From positions 10,117-74,116 of the forward strand of contig DATNLZ010000007.1 in NCBI GenBank assembly GCA_035602605.1: a DNA stretch of 64,000 nucleotides, in the 5' to 3' direction. The position numbers were made by a program, and so were the translations under genes. Every line of letters begins with the position of its first letter. The stretch's first letter is position 1. Positions 38,330 to 46,761 of this stretch are shown here, piece after piece. Origin of the DNA: DASQHY01 sp035602605 (GTDB lineage Bacteria > Acidobacteriota > Terriglobia > Acidiferrales > UBA7541). The notes under the pieces were generated by a model. It was not told where the DNA came from and ran no database searches. It saw nothing but the letters and a program-made list of their open reading frames with translations.

Positions 38330-38801
38330 ATTCTTAGCGGCGGGAGTGCTTGTTGGCGCCGCCCTCGGTCTGGTTTACTTCGCTCCGGCCCCGGCCGTGG
38401 CGCAAGAAACCGATCACGCCAAGCAAATCGGCAAGCGCCTGATCTGCATGTGCAATTGCAATCAGATTCTTACCGCTTGCAACCACGTTGGTTGCACCGT
38501 ATCAACGGTTATGCTCAAGAAGCTCGATCAAGTCGTGGCCCGCAACGAATCTGACGACCTGAGTATTCAGGCCTTCATTCAGGAGTATGGGCAGAAGGTT
38601 CTGGCCGAGCCGCCGTCTAGGGGCTTCAACCGTATCGCTTGGTTTATCCCTGGCATCGCTTTTGCCGCCGGGCTCATAGCCGTACTGTTTGTGATCCAGC
38701 ACTGGCGAAAACCTTCACCACGTGTAGCTGATGGACCCGCTGTTCGCTCAGATATACTCGAGCGCGGCCGCAGGCAGGCGGATCGCGAGACCGAGGAGTG
38801 A
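38313..38801 (+). CDS. ccmH: CcmH-type cytochrome c maturation protein
   Basis: This 162-aa protein has an N-terminal signal/anchor (about residues 5-30), a periplasmic helical domain, and a membrane helix near residues 108-128. The redox motif is C45-M-C47-N-C49-N-Q, with further C56 and C61, instead of the classical LRCxxCQN. The rest (SIQAFIQEYGQKVLAEPPSRGFN) is typical CcmH/CycL. It keeps apocytochrome cysteines reduced for heme attachment. It overlaps ccmF and, by 4 bp (GTGA), the next gene. Confidence 0.85.
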   Translation: MKATIKFLAAGVLVGAALGLVYFAPAPAVAQETDHAKQIGKRLICMCNCNQILTACNHVGCTVSTVMLKKLDQVVARNESDDLSIQAFIQEYGQKVLAEPPSRGFNRIAWFIPGIAFAAGLIAVLFVIQHWRKPSPRVADGPAVRSDILERGRRQADRETEE

Positions 38802-39190
38802 GCGTGCTCCTTTACGTTATCCTCGTTTCTGGCACCGGCCTTGCCGCCATCGACAAAGTCGATTCGGCGATGCTGCTCGCGTGCCTGGCGCTCGCTGCAG
38901 CGACAGTATTGTTTATCTTTTACATTGAGCCCGACGCCGCAGATTCGGCTCCGCACCGTACGCAACTCGATCAATTACTCGAACGGCGCGACGCGATTTA
39001 CGATAATCTGCGTGACCTGAAGTTCGAACACCGCGCGGGCAAATATTCCGAGAAGGATTACGAAGAGACTAAACGCTTGCTCGAAGACGAGGCTGCCGCT
39101 GTATTAGCTGAAATCGAAACCGTAACGGACAGCGAGACACGCCGTCGGCATCGAGTCAACTCGGCACGAATGGACCAGCCTCGCTCATGA
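38798..39190 (+). CDS. small membrane protein with CcmI/SHOCT-like helical tail
   Basis: This 130-aa protein has two closely spaced hydrophobic segments (residues 2-16 and 24-42) and a cytoplasmic or periplasmic helical part, IYDNLRDLKFEHRAGKYSEKDYEE being the conserved piece (about residues 67-91). Proteins of this form sit in ccm clusters and resemble the N-terminal part of CcmI. It overlaps ccmH by 4 bp upstream and the next gene by 4 bp (ATGA). A role in apocytochrome handling is likely from context but unproven. Confidence 0.7.
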   Translation: MSVLLYVILVSGTGLAAIDKVDSAMLLACLALAAATVLFIFYIEPDAADSAPHRTQLDQLLERRDAIYDNLRDLKFEHRAGKYSEKDYEETKRLLEDEAAAVLAEIETVTDSETRRRHRVNSARMDQPRS

Positions 39191-40485
39191 ACAGGGCTCA
39201 CCCTCATCTTTGCTGCATTCTTATTTTGTCGGTTGCCCTAGTCTCCGCTACGCCTGCGTTTGCGGAAGGCTCGCTCAACGGCCACGTTCGCAACGGTACC
39301 ACTGGTGCGTCCGCCGCGAATGTGCCTGTAGTCTTAATCCAACTCCAGGGCGGCATGGAAACTGTCGCCAACACCAAGACCGACTCGCAGGGCCGCTTTC
39401 ATTTTGACAATCCCGCGATCGGCAAGAAGCCCATGCTTGTTCGTGCGATTTATCGCGGGGTGAATTTTCACCAGCCCCTTCCGCCCGGGCGTGACACCGC
39501 CGAGGTGGAAGTGTTTGAGCCGAGCACGGATCCAAAAACAATTTCCGTTCCTTCACGCCTGATCGTGTTTCAGCCGAACGGGTCAAATCTCCTCATTGGT
39601 GAAGAGTATGTCGTGCAAAATAAATCCAGCCCGCCCTCGGCATTTTTTAAGGAACAGGGAAATTTTGAGTTCCAGATTCCGGATCACGCTGAGCTGCAAC
39701 AGGTAGCCGCGTGGGGCCCGTCGGGGATGCCGGTAGTGCAAGGCACCATGGATCGTGGCGCAAATCGTCATGCCATCGCTTTCGCCTTCCGGCCAGGCGA
39801 GAGCGGCGTCCGGATGTCGTATCAACTGTCATATCCTTCGAGCCACGCCGTCGTACGAGTTGCGTCTCCTTACTTGATTAACAGGATGGTAATGGTCGCT
39901 GCGCCTACGGTCAAACTAGATAGCCCCGGCTTTCAGCCCGCCGGATCGGAGCAGGGAATGAATCTTTACGCGCGCGACGCCATTCCTGCCGGCGCCGTCT
40001 TCGACGTCGAGGTTTCCGGGACGGCTCCCGCGCCTTCGGCTCAGGGTGGGCCCGCTGGCTCCGGAGGCGAACCTTCGCCAGAGCGGGGAGACAACCGTGC
40101 GATTCAGACGCTTCCAAGCCGGATAGACAGCCTTAAGTGGCCGATCATCAGCGGATTTGGAGCGCTTTTCCTGTTAGGGGCTATGTTTCTGTGGCGCAAA
40201 CCCGCTGCTGCTTTTGCGAACGGTGCCCCCGCAAATGCTTCAGGTGGAACATTCGCAGGGGCCCGGGGGGTGAAACAGAATGCTCCTAGCGCAGAACAAC
40301 CGGCGGTGGAAATTCTGGACCCGGTGGAAAACACCACCCAACAGGTCCAGACCAGTCTGGATGGTCTGAAGGATTCGTTATTCCGGCTGGAATTGCGCCA
40401 CCAGGCCGGCACAGTCTCGGATGACGAGTACGCGCGGGAGCGCGCGCGATTCGAGCAAATTCTGCGCGAACTTGTCAAAGGCTGA
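39187..40485 (+). CDS. carboxypeptidase-regulatory-like membrane protein in ccm cluster
   Basis: This 432-aa protein has a signal peptide (about residues 8-26) and a carboxypeptidase regulatory-like beta sandwich (about 28-105, GSLNGHVRNGTTGA...DSQGRFHFDN). A second beta-rich periplasmic region precedes a Gly/Pro-rich linker, one membrane helix (about 319-336), and a cytoplasmic tail. The last ~42 residues (LDGLKDSLFRLELRHQAG and following) repeat the conserved helical motif of the preceding small protein. No enzyme motif is visible. Its place suggests an accessory or scaffold in cytochrome c assembly. Confidence 0.7.
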   Translation: MNRAHPHLCCILILSVALVSATPAFAEGSLNGHVRNGTTGASAANVPVVLIQLQGGMETVANTKTDSQGRFHFDNPAIGKKPMLVRAIYRGVNFHQPLPPGRDTAEVEVFEPSTDPKTISVPSRLIVFQPNGSNLLIGEEYVVQNKSSPPSAFFKEQGNFEFQIPDHAELQQVAAWGPSGMPVVQGTMDRGANRHAIAFAFRPGESGVRMSYQLSYPSSHAVVRVASPYLINRMVMVAAPTVKLDSPGFQPAGSEQGMNLYARDAIPAGAVFDVEVSGTAPAPSAQGGPAGSGGEPSPERGDNRAIQTLPSRIDSLKWPIISGFGALFLLGAMFLWRKPAAAFANGAPANASGGTFAGARGVKQNAPSAEQPAVEILDPVENTTQQVQTSLDGLKDSLFRLELRHQAGTVSDDEYARERARFEQILRELVKG

Positions 40486-40608
40486 GCCTCTATAAAGTGC
40501 CGCGGGCCTGATCGGATTTTCGAACGTGGTGCTGCTGTGGTCAACTGGTAAGCGGTCGTGGTGCAGCTTCACGGATTGTAGTGCTCGGATTCCACTCCGA
40601 AACTTAAG

Positions 40609-41364
40609 TTGCCCGGAGTTTTTGAAACAGATCGCGTGAGCGCCCCACATAACGCAGCGGACCCTGCCCTCGGCATTGCCTTCCAGGAAATTGAAAAGCG
40701 CTATGGCGATCTCTTCGCGCTGCGGCGTGTCTCCCTCAGCATTCGGCCAGGCGAGATGGTAGCGTTGGTAGGGGCAAATGGATCCGGGAAGAGCACGCTT
40801 CTTAGGGTAGCAGCAGGGCTTGTGCGTCCGAGCTCGGGGCGGATTGAATTCGGGACTCGCTCAATCGCGGAAGGACCATATGGTTCGCTCGCGCTGCGTC
40901 GTCGCATTGCCATGGTTGGGCACAGCATCATGCTCTACGACGCGTTGACCGCAGAAGAAAATCTTTCGCTCTTTGGGCAGCTTCATGATCTCTCCGGCTT
41001 ACCGGCGCTCATCCGCGACGGTCTTGCCGCAGCGGGCTTGGCACAACGTAGTTCTAGCTTGGTACGAACATTCTCGCGTGGCATGCGGCAGCGTTTAGCT
41101 ATTGCCCGAGCATTGCTCAGCGCTCCGGGTTTATTGCTTCTAGATGAACCGACGACCGGCCTCGACGTGCAGGGAATTGCCTGGTTTACGGACACACTGC
41201 GACGGCTGCGGAGGGGAGGCTGCACGATTGTGATGAGCACGCATGGACCAAGCGAAGCCCTGAGGCTGGCGACCCGCGCTGTGCGCCTCGAAGCGGGGCG
41301 AGTTGCAGCCGATTCCGCAAAGGGCGCGGAGCTCACCTCGATGCTCGACTTTCAGGAGAATTGA
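40609..41364 (+). CDS. ccmA: heme exporter ABC ATPase CcmA
   Basis: This 251-aa ABC ATPase has Walker A GANGSGKST, the signature FSRGMRQRLAIARAL and Walker B LLLLDEPTTGLD. With CcmB it powers release of holo-CcmE from CcmC. Starts TTG 40609 or GTG 40636 are possible; neither has a convincing ribosome site. The 123-bp gap before it (40486-40608) holds a small hairpin (TCGGA/TCCGA, 40587-40602) and nothing coding. ccmB follows with a 1-nt stop/start overlap (TGATG). Confidence 0.88.
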   Translation: MPGVFETDRVSAPHNAADPALGIAFQEIEKRYGDLFALRRVSLSIRPGEMVALVGANGSGKSTLLRVAAGLVRPSSGRIEFGTRSIAEGPYGSLALRRRIAMVGHSIMLYDALTAEENLSLFGQLHDLSGLPALIRDGLAAAGLAQRSSSLVRTFSRGMRQRLAIARALLSAPGLLLLDEPTTGLDVQGIAWFTDTLRRLRRGGCTIVMSTHGPSEALRLATRAVRLEAGRVAADSAKGAELTSMLDFQEN

Positions 41365-42038
41365 TGAACCTCGCACGCGGGGCACGCATCATTTTGGCAA
41401 AAGAGCTGCGCACCGAATTTCGCGCGCGAGAATTACTCTCAACAACCATTGTTTTTGTTCTGCTGGTGATTGTTTTATTCAGCTTCACTTTTGACCCGAC
41501 GTCCGCTGAGTCGCGCCGGTTTGGCCCCGGCTTGCTCTGGCTTGCGTTTTTATTTGCTGGGTCCCTGATGTTGCAGCCTTCATTCTTGCGCGAACAGTCG
41601 AACGACACACTGGCTTCCCTGCGAATGGCTCCCATCGAGCCGTTCGCGATATTTCTCGGCAAAATCGCCGCAAATCTTTTTTTTATGCTGCTCGCCGAGC
41701 TATTTCTCTTGCCCGTTTTTGCCGTGCTCTATAATGTGAGCATCGTCCCGGTATTCGGGTCGTTGACTTTGGTCCTTTTCCTGGGAACGCTCGGGGTCGC
41801 GACGGTTGGCACGGTCCTCTCAGCGATCTCCGTGCACGCTCGAATGCGAGAGCTCATGCTGCCACTGCTTCTTTTGCCGGCGCTGACGCCGGTGCTTGTG
41901 GCTAGCGCAGAAGTGACTGCTGGCCTTATGGCCCAGCCGCCGGTGTTGAACACTGAAGGGCTTTTGCTACTCGTCATTTTCGATGTAGTTTTTTTGACGG
42001 CGGCGTGGCTTGTCGCTGAATATCTACTCGAAGAATAA
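41364..42038 (+). CDS. ccmB: heme exporter permease CcmB
   Basis: This 224-aa inner-membrane protein has six predicted helices. KELRTEFRARELL at the start, FDPTSAESRRFGPGLLWLAFLFAG, and the SLRMAPIEPFAIFLGKI region match CcmB. It is the membrane partner of CcmA. AGGAG (41354-41358) precedes ATG 41364, which overlaps the ccmA stop by one base; a TTG one codon earlier is possible. Confidence 0.92.
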   Translation: MNLARGARIILAKELRTEFRARELLSTTIVFVLLVIVLFSFTFDPTSAESRRFGPGLLWLAFLFAGSLMLQPSFLREQSNDTLASLRMAPIEPFAIFLGKIAANLFFMLLAELFLLPVFAVLYNVSIVPVFGSLTLVLFLGTLGVATVGTVLSAISVHARMRELMLPLLLLPALTPVLVASAEVTAGLMAQPPVLNTEGLLLLVIFDVVFLTAAWLVAEYLLEE

Positions 42039-42055
42039 GTCCAAGGGATAAACAA

Positions 42056-42763
42056 ATGAGCACGACCCCAAAGGCGAGCCGAAGCCAAACCATTCACTGG
42101 CTGGGCAGCATAGGTGTGATCGCCCTTATGACAGTTGCCGGGTACGCTGCGCTATTCGTGGCGCCCGAAGAGCGCAGCATGGGATTGATCCAGCGTATTT
42201 TTTATTTTCACGCTACCAGTGGGATGACGGCTTTCGTCGCATTTTTTTTGTGCTTTATTGGAAATATTCTGTACATCGTGAAACGCGAGTCCCGCTGGGA
42301 TTGGCTGGCGGTTTCATCGGCAGAGGTGGGGGTAGCGTTCAATACGGTTGTGCTGGTTACCGGGCCGATCTGGGCACGCCCTGTGTGGGGTATCTGGTGG
42401 ACTTGGGACGCGCGCCTGACCTCCACTTTTGTTCTCTGGCTTCTGTATATTTCTTTTCTTCTTCTGCGCACTCTCGTCGATGATTCGAATCGCCGCGCGG
42501 TGGTCTCGGCGGTCTTCGGCATTTTTGCTTTTCTGGATGTGCCGCTTGTCTATATGTCGATTCGCTGGTGGCGCACGCAGCATCCTCAACCGGTCCTCTT
42601 CGGCGGACCAGGCTCGGGGCTGGATCCGCAGATGCGCGCGGTTTTTTATACCTGCTGGGTCGCTCTTCTGGGGTTGATGACGCTTCTGATACGCCAGCGG
42701 TACCGCCTTGAGGCCCTGCGTCACGAAGTACAGGAACTAAGAGTTCAAGTGGAGACGCAATGA
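42056..42763 (+). CDS. ccmC: heme transporter CcmC
   Basis: This 235-aa, six-helix protein of the WWD family has WGIWWTWDARLTS from about residue 111 and periplasmic histidines in FYFHATSG and in the second periplasmic loop. It forms the holo-CcmE complex by presenting heme. A basic C-terminal helix (RYRLEALRHEVQELRVQVE) extends beyond the last membrane span and could coil with CcmD. It overlaps ccmD by 4 bp (ATGA). Confidence 0.94.
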   Translation: MSTTPKASRSQTIHWLGSIGVIALMTVAGYAALFVAPEERSMGLIQRIFYFHATSGMTAFVAFFLCFIGNILYIVKRESRWDWLAVSSAEVGVAFNTVVLVTGPIWARPVWGIWWTWDARLTSTFVLWLLYISFLLLRTLVDDSNRRAVVSAVFGIFAFLDVPLVYMSIRWWRTQHPQPVLFGGPGSGLDPQMRAVFYTCWVALLGLMTLLIRQRYRLEALRHEVQELRVQVETQ

Positions 42764-42900
42764 AAAACTTAAACAGCCTGATGATTGCGTATTTGTTCGT
42801 ATGGGCAATATTCTTCGTCTACCACCTTACAGTGGCGGGACGGGTCGCACGTTTACAGGACGAAGTGGAGCGACTGAAGCAAGCCTGGAAAGGGAAGTGA
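42760..42900 (+). CDS. ccmD: CcmD-like small membrane protein
   Basis: This 46-aa protein has one membrane helix (MIAYLFVWAIFFVYHLTVAG, residues 8-27) followed by a charged helix (RLQDEVERLKQAWKGK). This is the size and topology of CcmD, which stabilises CcmC and CcmE and helps release holo-CcmE. It overlaps the ccmC stop by 4 bp and has GGAGA upstream. Sequence similarity in CcmD is always low, so the call rests on position, size and topology. Confidence 0.8.
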   Translation: MKNLNSLMIAYLFVWAIFFVYHLTVAGRVARLQDEVERLKQAWKGK

Positions 42901-42926
42901 GCGGGCCCGGCCATGAACCTCGCCCT

Positions 42927-43937
42927 ATGGGCAACCAGATCCGTAAGCGAGTTGGTGTCGTTCTGTTCCAACTCGGCGGGCCGGACAGCCGCGAAGCGGT
43001 CGAGCCATTTCTCTACAATCTTTTTTGCGATCCAGACATCATCCCGCTTGGCACAATGGGAATCGCATTGCGCAAGCCGCTGGCATGGTGGATCGCACAC
43101 CGGCGCTCGCGAAGTGTCGCACAGCACTACGAAAGGATCGGCGGGCATTCGCCGATTCGCGCCCTCACGGAACGTCAGGCGCGCGCACTTGAAACTTCTT
43201 TGAGCACCGCAGTAGAACCTCACGTAACCGTCGCGATGCGTTACTGGCACCCTGCAACTCCCGAAGCGGTTGCCGAGATTGGACGGACCCCTATTGACGA
43301 GCTCGTTCTGCTGCCCCTTTACCCGCACTATTCTTTTGCCACGACGCGTAGCAGCCTGAAGCAGTGGCGGCGATATTACAAGCCTGGCTCGCCTGCGCCG
43401 CCGGTTCACGTGATCGAAAAGTTTTACGATCACCCGTTGTACATTGATGCCCTGGTGCAGAAGATTTCGCTGTGCTTTCGCCAGTTTGAGCGGCCAGGCA
43501 ATGTTCATTTAGTGTTCAGCGCGCACGGCTTGCCGCTCAGTCTGGTCGAGAAAGGAGATCCTTATCCGCAGCACGTGGCGGCAACAGTTGAACTAGTACG
43601 ACAACGGGGAGGGTGGAGCAATCCTTGGACACTGTGTTACCAGAGCCGTGTTGGGCGGCGGAAGTGGCTGGAGCCGTCTTTGCATGGCACGATTGAAAAG
43701 TTGGCTCAGGGAGGTGTGCAGCAAATGCTTGTCATTCCAATTTCCTTCGTCACTGAGCACATCGAGACATTATTTGAAATAAATATCGAAGCGCGCGAAG
43801 AAGCCGAGAAACTTGGGATAAAGACCTTTCGCATGATGCCGGCCATAGGTGATTCTCCGCTATTTATTGCTGGGCTCAAGGACCTTGTCCTGCATGCTGC
43901 CGGAGTGGAAAACCGTACCGCCATGCCTGCGCGCTAA
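42927..43937 (+). CDS. hemH: ferrochelatase
   Basis: This 336-aa enzyme inserts iron into protoporphyrin to make heme. The conserved FQLGGPDS, AMRYWHPATPE, the ferrochelatase signature FSAHGLPLSLVEKGDPYP with its catalytic His, and SFVTEHIETL with its Glu are all present. GTG 42897, overlapping the ccmD stop by 4 bp, is an alternative start giving ten extra residues. Its place at the end of the ccm run links heme production to cytochrome c maturation. Confidence 0.94.
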   Translation: MGNQIRKRVGVVLFQLGGPDSREAVEPFLYNLFCDPDIIPLGTMGIALRKPLAWWIAHRRSRSVAQHYERIGGHSPIRALTERQARALETSLSTAVEPHVTVAMRYWHPATPEAVAEIGRTPIDELVLLPLYPHYSFATTRSSLKQWRRYYKPGSPAPPVHVIEKFYDHPLYIDALVQKISLCFRQFERPGNVHLVFSAHGLPLSLVEKGDPYPQHVAATVELVRQRGGWSNPWTLCYQSRVGRRKWLEPSLHGTIEKLAQGGVQQMLVIPISFVTEHIETLFEINIEAREEAEKLGIKTFRMMPAIGDSPLFIAGLKDLVLHAAGVENRTAMPAR

Positions 43938-43978
43938 ATGAATTTGGATGCGTCGCTTTGAGAATTAATGAATCTTCC

Positions 43979-44007
43979 TTGACACAATTTTGTTGGAAGC
44001 ATATAAA
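43979..44007 (+). promoter_or_regulatory. strong sigma-70-type promoter of the bc-complex operon
   Basis: TTGACA (43979-43984) and TATAAA (44002-44007) are separated by exactly 17 bp, close to the ideal housekeeping promoter. It lies in the 147-bp gap after hemH and would start a transcript near 44014, about 70 nt before the Rieske gene. Confidence 0.6.
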
Positions 44008-44084
44008 GGTCTGTTTGGAATGCCATAATCTTTAAAGCTATAGCTTGTGAATTTCTAAACCATGGTGAGGTAATTCGGCCACGT

Positions 44085-44693
44085 ATGGCTGACCAAACTG
44101 AACCGAAGCCTGCAGAGAGTACCACCGCACCAGGACCTGTAGCGCCCACCGCCGCGGTTCCCAAGCCGCCGGCCACAACGAAAAAAGTCACCGAGAGCCC
44201 AGCTCCATCCGGCCCCGACAAGACTCGCCGGACGATCATTTGGTCTTTGGTGTGGGGCTATTTTGGCGTGAACTTTTTAATGTTCCTCAGGTTTTTTTTC
44301 CCGCGGACGCTGTTTGAGCCAAAAACGATTTTTTCGATCGGGTACCCGCAGGATTTTGGCCTCGGTGTCGAAACTAAGTTTCAGCGCGAATTCCGCATTT
44401 GGGTGGATAAAGTGCCGGGGCGCATTTTCGTGATCTATGCGCGTTGCACTCATCTCGGCTGCACTCCGGACTGGAAGCCTGCCGAAAACAAGTTCAAGTG
44501 TCCGTGTCACGGCAGCGGATATGACAGCGAGGCCATAAACTTCGAAGGTCCTGCTCCACGGCCCATGGATCGTTGCCATGTGGAGCTCGATGCCACAGGA
44601 CAGATCGTAGTGGATACTAATCGCCTGTATGTGCGCGACCCCAAGGCGGGCCGCGACGAGTTTGATAGTCCGGGCGCCTACCTGCCCGCTTAG
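44085..44693 (+). CDS. Rieske [2Fe-2S] protein of a cytochrome bc complex
   Basis: This 202-aa protein has a Pro/Ala/Thr-rich N-terminal stretch of about 45 residues, one membrane helix (about residues 49-70), and a Rieske domain. Cluster ligands are C121, H123, C139 and H142 (CTHLGC and CPCHGSG), with C126 and C141 available for the structural disulfide. It takes one electron from quinol at the Qo site and passes it to a cytochrome c. It is followed immediately by the two cytochrome b genes. Confidence 0.92.
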   Translation: MADQTEPKPAESTTAPGPVAPTAAVPKPPATTKKVTESPAPSGPDKTRRTIIWSLVWGYFGVNFLMFLRFFFPRTLFEPKTIFSIGYPQDFGLGVETKFQREFRIWVDKVPGRIFVIYARCTHLGCTPDWKPAENKFKCPCHGSGYDSEAINFEGPAPRPMDRCHVELDATGQIVVDTNRLYVRDPKAGRDEFDSPGAYLPA

Positions 44694-44743
44694 TTGGAGT
44701 CGCTTCGATCCCGGGTTGCCGGGAATGTGTGGGGGAACATCGG

Positions 44744-45682
44744 ATGCCGGAAGAGAAAGACGAAAAGAGAGGCACAGGGTTTCTCGGGCAAATCCGCGAA
44801 GACGTTAAAGCCCTTCCGAAAGTCCTGAAGGAAAAAGGGAAGGAAGAGCTCGAGGGCCTGAAGGAGCCGGAAAAGACCCAGGTCTTCCGGTCGATTTTTC
44901 GTGTCAAGCACGATGACACTCCGCGGAACCGCGCTCTCTCGGTTCTGACAAATGTTTTTTTTCACCTTCATCCGGCGAAAATCAATCGCGACGCGGTGCG
45001 CTACAACTACACCTGGGGCATGGGCGGAATCACTTTTTATCTTTTCATCGTCTTGACGTTCACCGGCGTCCTGCTGATGTTCTATTACCATCCAACGAAA
45101 GTTCAGGCTTTTCGCGACGTTCTCTATCTCGAGCACGACGTGCCCTTCGGGAAGCTGCTGCGCAATATGCACCGGTGGGCCGCGCACTTGATGATCATCG
45201 CGGTGTGGCTGCACATGTTCCGCGTGTTCTTGACGGGTTCCTACAAGCGGCCGCGAGAATTCAACTGGTGTGTCGGCGTGATTTTGATGGTGCTCACGCT
45301 GTTGCTTTCGTTCACCGGCTACCTTCTTCCCGATGACCAGCTCGGATTTTGGGCGGTCACGGTCGGAACAAACATGGCGCGCGCCACTCCGTTATTGGGA
45401 ACAGAAGGACCTTTCGGAGCGCAGCTTGGTATGACGCCCTTCAACGACGTGCGTTTCGCATTGCTGGGCGGCTCGATCGTCGATGCCAACGCGCTCTTGC
45501 GCGCCTATATCTGGCATTGCATCGCGATTCCATTGATTGCCTTCACCTTCATGGTCGTGCACTTCTGGCGTGTGCGGAAAGATGGGGGCATCTCGGGCCC
45601 CGCGCCGGTGATGCTCGAGTCGGAGATCAAGGAAGATAAGGGACCGCGGCCGGTAATCATGCGACCGAGCGGTGTGAAGTAA
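44744..45682 (+). CDS. cytochrome b, N-terminal (b6-type) subunit
   Basis: This 312-aa subunit carries both b hemes. The ligand pairs are H143/H157 (HRWAAH...LH) and H258/H273 (WHC...VH). The second pair has 14 intervening residues, as in b6, rather than 13 as in mitochondrial cytochrome b. A charged N-terminal extension of about 70 residues precedes the first helix. ATG 44744 has GGGGGA 7 nt upstream; GTG 44729 is a longer alternative. The C-terminal half of cytochrome b is a separate gene downstream. Confidence 0.92.
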   Translation: MPEEKDEKRGTGFLGQIREDVKALPKVLKEKGKEELEGLKEPEKTQVFRSIFRVKHDDTPRNRALSVLTNVFFHLHPAKINRDAVRYNYTWGMGGITFYLFIVLTFTGVLLMFYYHPTKVQAFRDVLYLEHDVPFGKLLRNMHRWAAHLMIIAVWLHMFRVFLTGSYKRPREFNWCVGVILMVLTLLLSFTGYLLPDDQLGFWAVTVGTNMARATPLLGTEGPFGAQLGMTPFNDVRFALLGGSIVDANALLRAYIWHCIAIPLIAFTFMVVHFWRVRKDGGISGPAPVMLESEIKEDKGPRPVIMRPSGVK

Positions 45683-45742
45683 ACAGACGTAAATGGAAGC
45701 TGTTTTGCAGCGACGTACGGAAGAATAGGGAGGCGGCTCGCG

Positions 45743-46699
45743 ATGTGGGGTGACTGGCGCCAGCTCTGGGAAATTGTCTCGCTACCCGACAACATTCCAA
45801 TTGTCGCGCTGCTGTTTTTGGTTCCGTTTTACATGTGGTACGCCTTCCGCCAGGCGTTTGCCACCGACAAGCTCATCGGTCAACTGGCCGGCGATGCGGC
45901 TCTTGCCAAGACCCATCATCGCAAAGTTTATCCCTGGAAGAAGGGCTGGGACCGCGAGGTGCACGTCTGGCCGTACTTGATGCGCATTGAGTTCCTCGCG
46001 GCAATCGTCGTAACCGTGATTTTGACGATCTGGTCCATCACTCTCAATGCGCCGCTCGAAGAACCGGCCAACCCCAATTTGACGATGAATCCCGCGAAGG
46101 CGCCGTGGTATTTCCTGGGGTTGCAGGAGATGCTGGTTTACTTCGATCCCTGGATTGCCGGCGTGGTGATGCCAACGCTGATCATCGTTGGCCTAATGGC
46201 CATACCTTACATTGACGTTAATCCGCTGGGGAATGGCTATTACACTTACAAGCAGCGCAAATTCGCGATCTGGACATTTCTGTTTGGCTTCATCGGTTTG
46301 TGGGTGGTGATGATTGTGGTGGGCACGTTTATCCGCGGCCCAGGATGGATGTGGTTCTGGCCAACACAAACCTGGGATCATACCAGAGTTGATTTTGACG
46401 TTAATCGCAACTTGAACCAGGTTCTGCCCTTCAGTCTATTTGTTCCCGATAATTTTTGGGGCCGCTTGATTTTTGGAACGATTGCTATCGCGATATTTTT
46501 TGTTGTTGCCGGGTACCTGGCTCATCGTCTGTGCGTAACCACCGATTTTGCGAGGAAAATGTATCGTCGCATGACGCTGTTGCAGGTGATTACACTGCAT
46601 GCACTGTTGGTTTTGATGCTTTCGCTGCCCGTGAAAATACTTTTCCGGCTGCTGTTCCGAATTAAATACATTCTGGTTACACCCTGGTTCAGCATTTGA
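45743..46699 (+). CDS. cytochrome b, C-terminal (subunit IV-like) subunit
   Basis: This 318-aa membrane protein corresponds to the C-terminal cytochrome b half, with PDNIPI near the start, the ef-loop motif KAPWYFLGLQEML, and DPWIAGVVMPTLI. The Qo-site PEWY is A120-P-W-Y here, so the catalytic Glu position is changed. Compared with cyanobacterial subunit IV (about 160 aa) it has extra N- and C-terminal membrane regions, giving some six to seven helices. It must pair with the upstream b6-type protein. Confidence 0.88.
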   Translation: MWGDWRQLWEIVSLPDNIPIVALLFLVPFYMWYAFRQAFATDKLIGQLAGDAALAKTHHRKVYPWKKGWDREVHVWPYLMRIEFLAAIVVTVILTIWSITLNAPLEEPANPNLTMNPAKAPWYFLGLQEMLVYFDPWIAGVVMPTLIIVGLMAIPYIDVNPLGNGYYTYKQRKFAIWTFLFGFIGLWVVMIVVGTFIRGPGWMWFWPTQTWDHTRVDFDVNRNLNQVLPFSLFVPDNFWGRLIFGTIAIAIFFVVAGYLAHRLCVTTDFARKMYRRMTLLQVITLHALLVLMLSLPVKILFRLLFRIKYILVTPWFSI

Positions 46700-46761
46700 G
46701 CATGGAACATACGTCAGCGCCTGCACGCGCGTAGGGATGAACCTCTTGGGGGAGGGTCGGA

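Noticed and set aside
40486..40608. Possible tRNA or riboswitch before ccmA
   Set aside because: No cloverleaf or T-loop consensus found by eye; only a 5-bp hairpin.
42819..43508. 229-aa minus-strand open frame
   Set aside because: Antisense shadow of hemH and ccmD.
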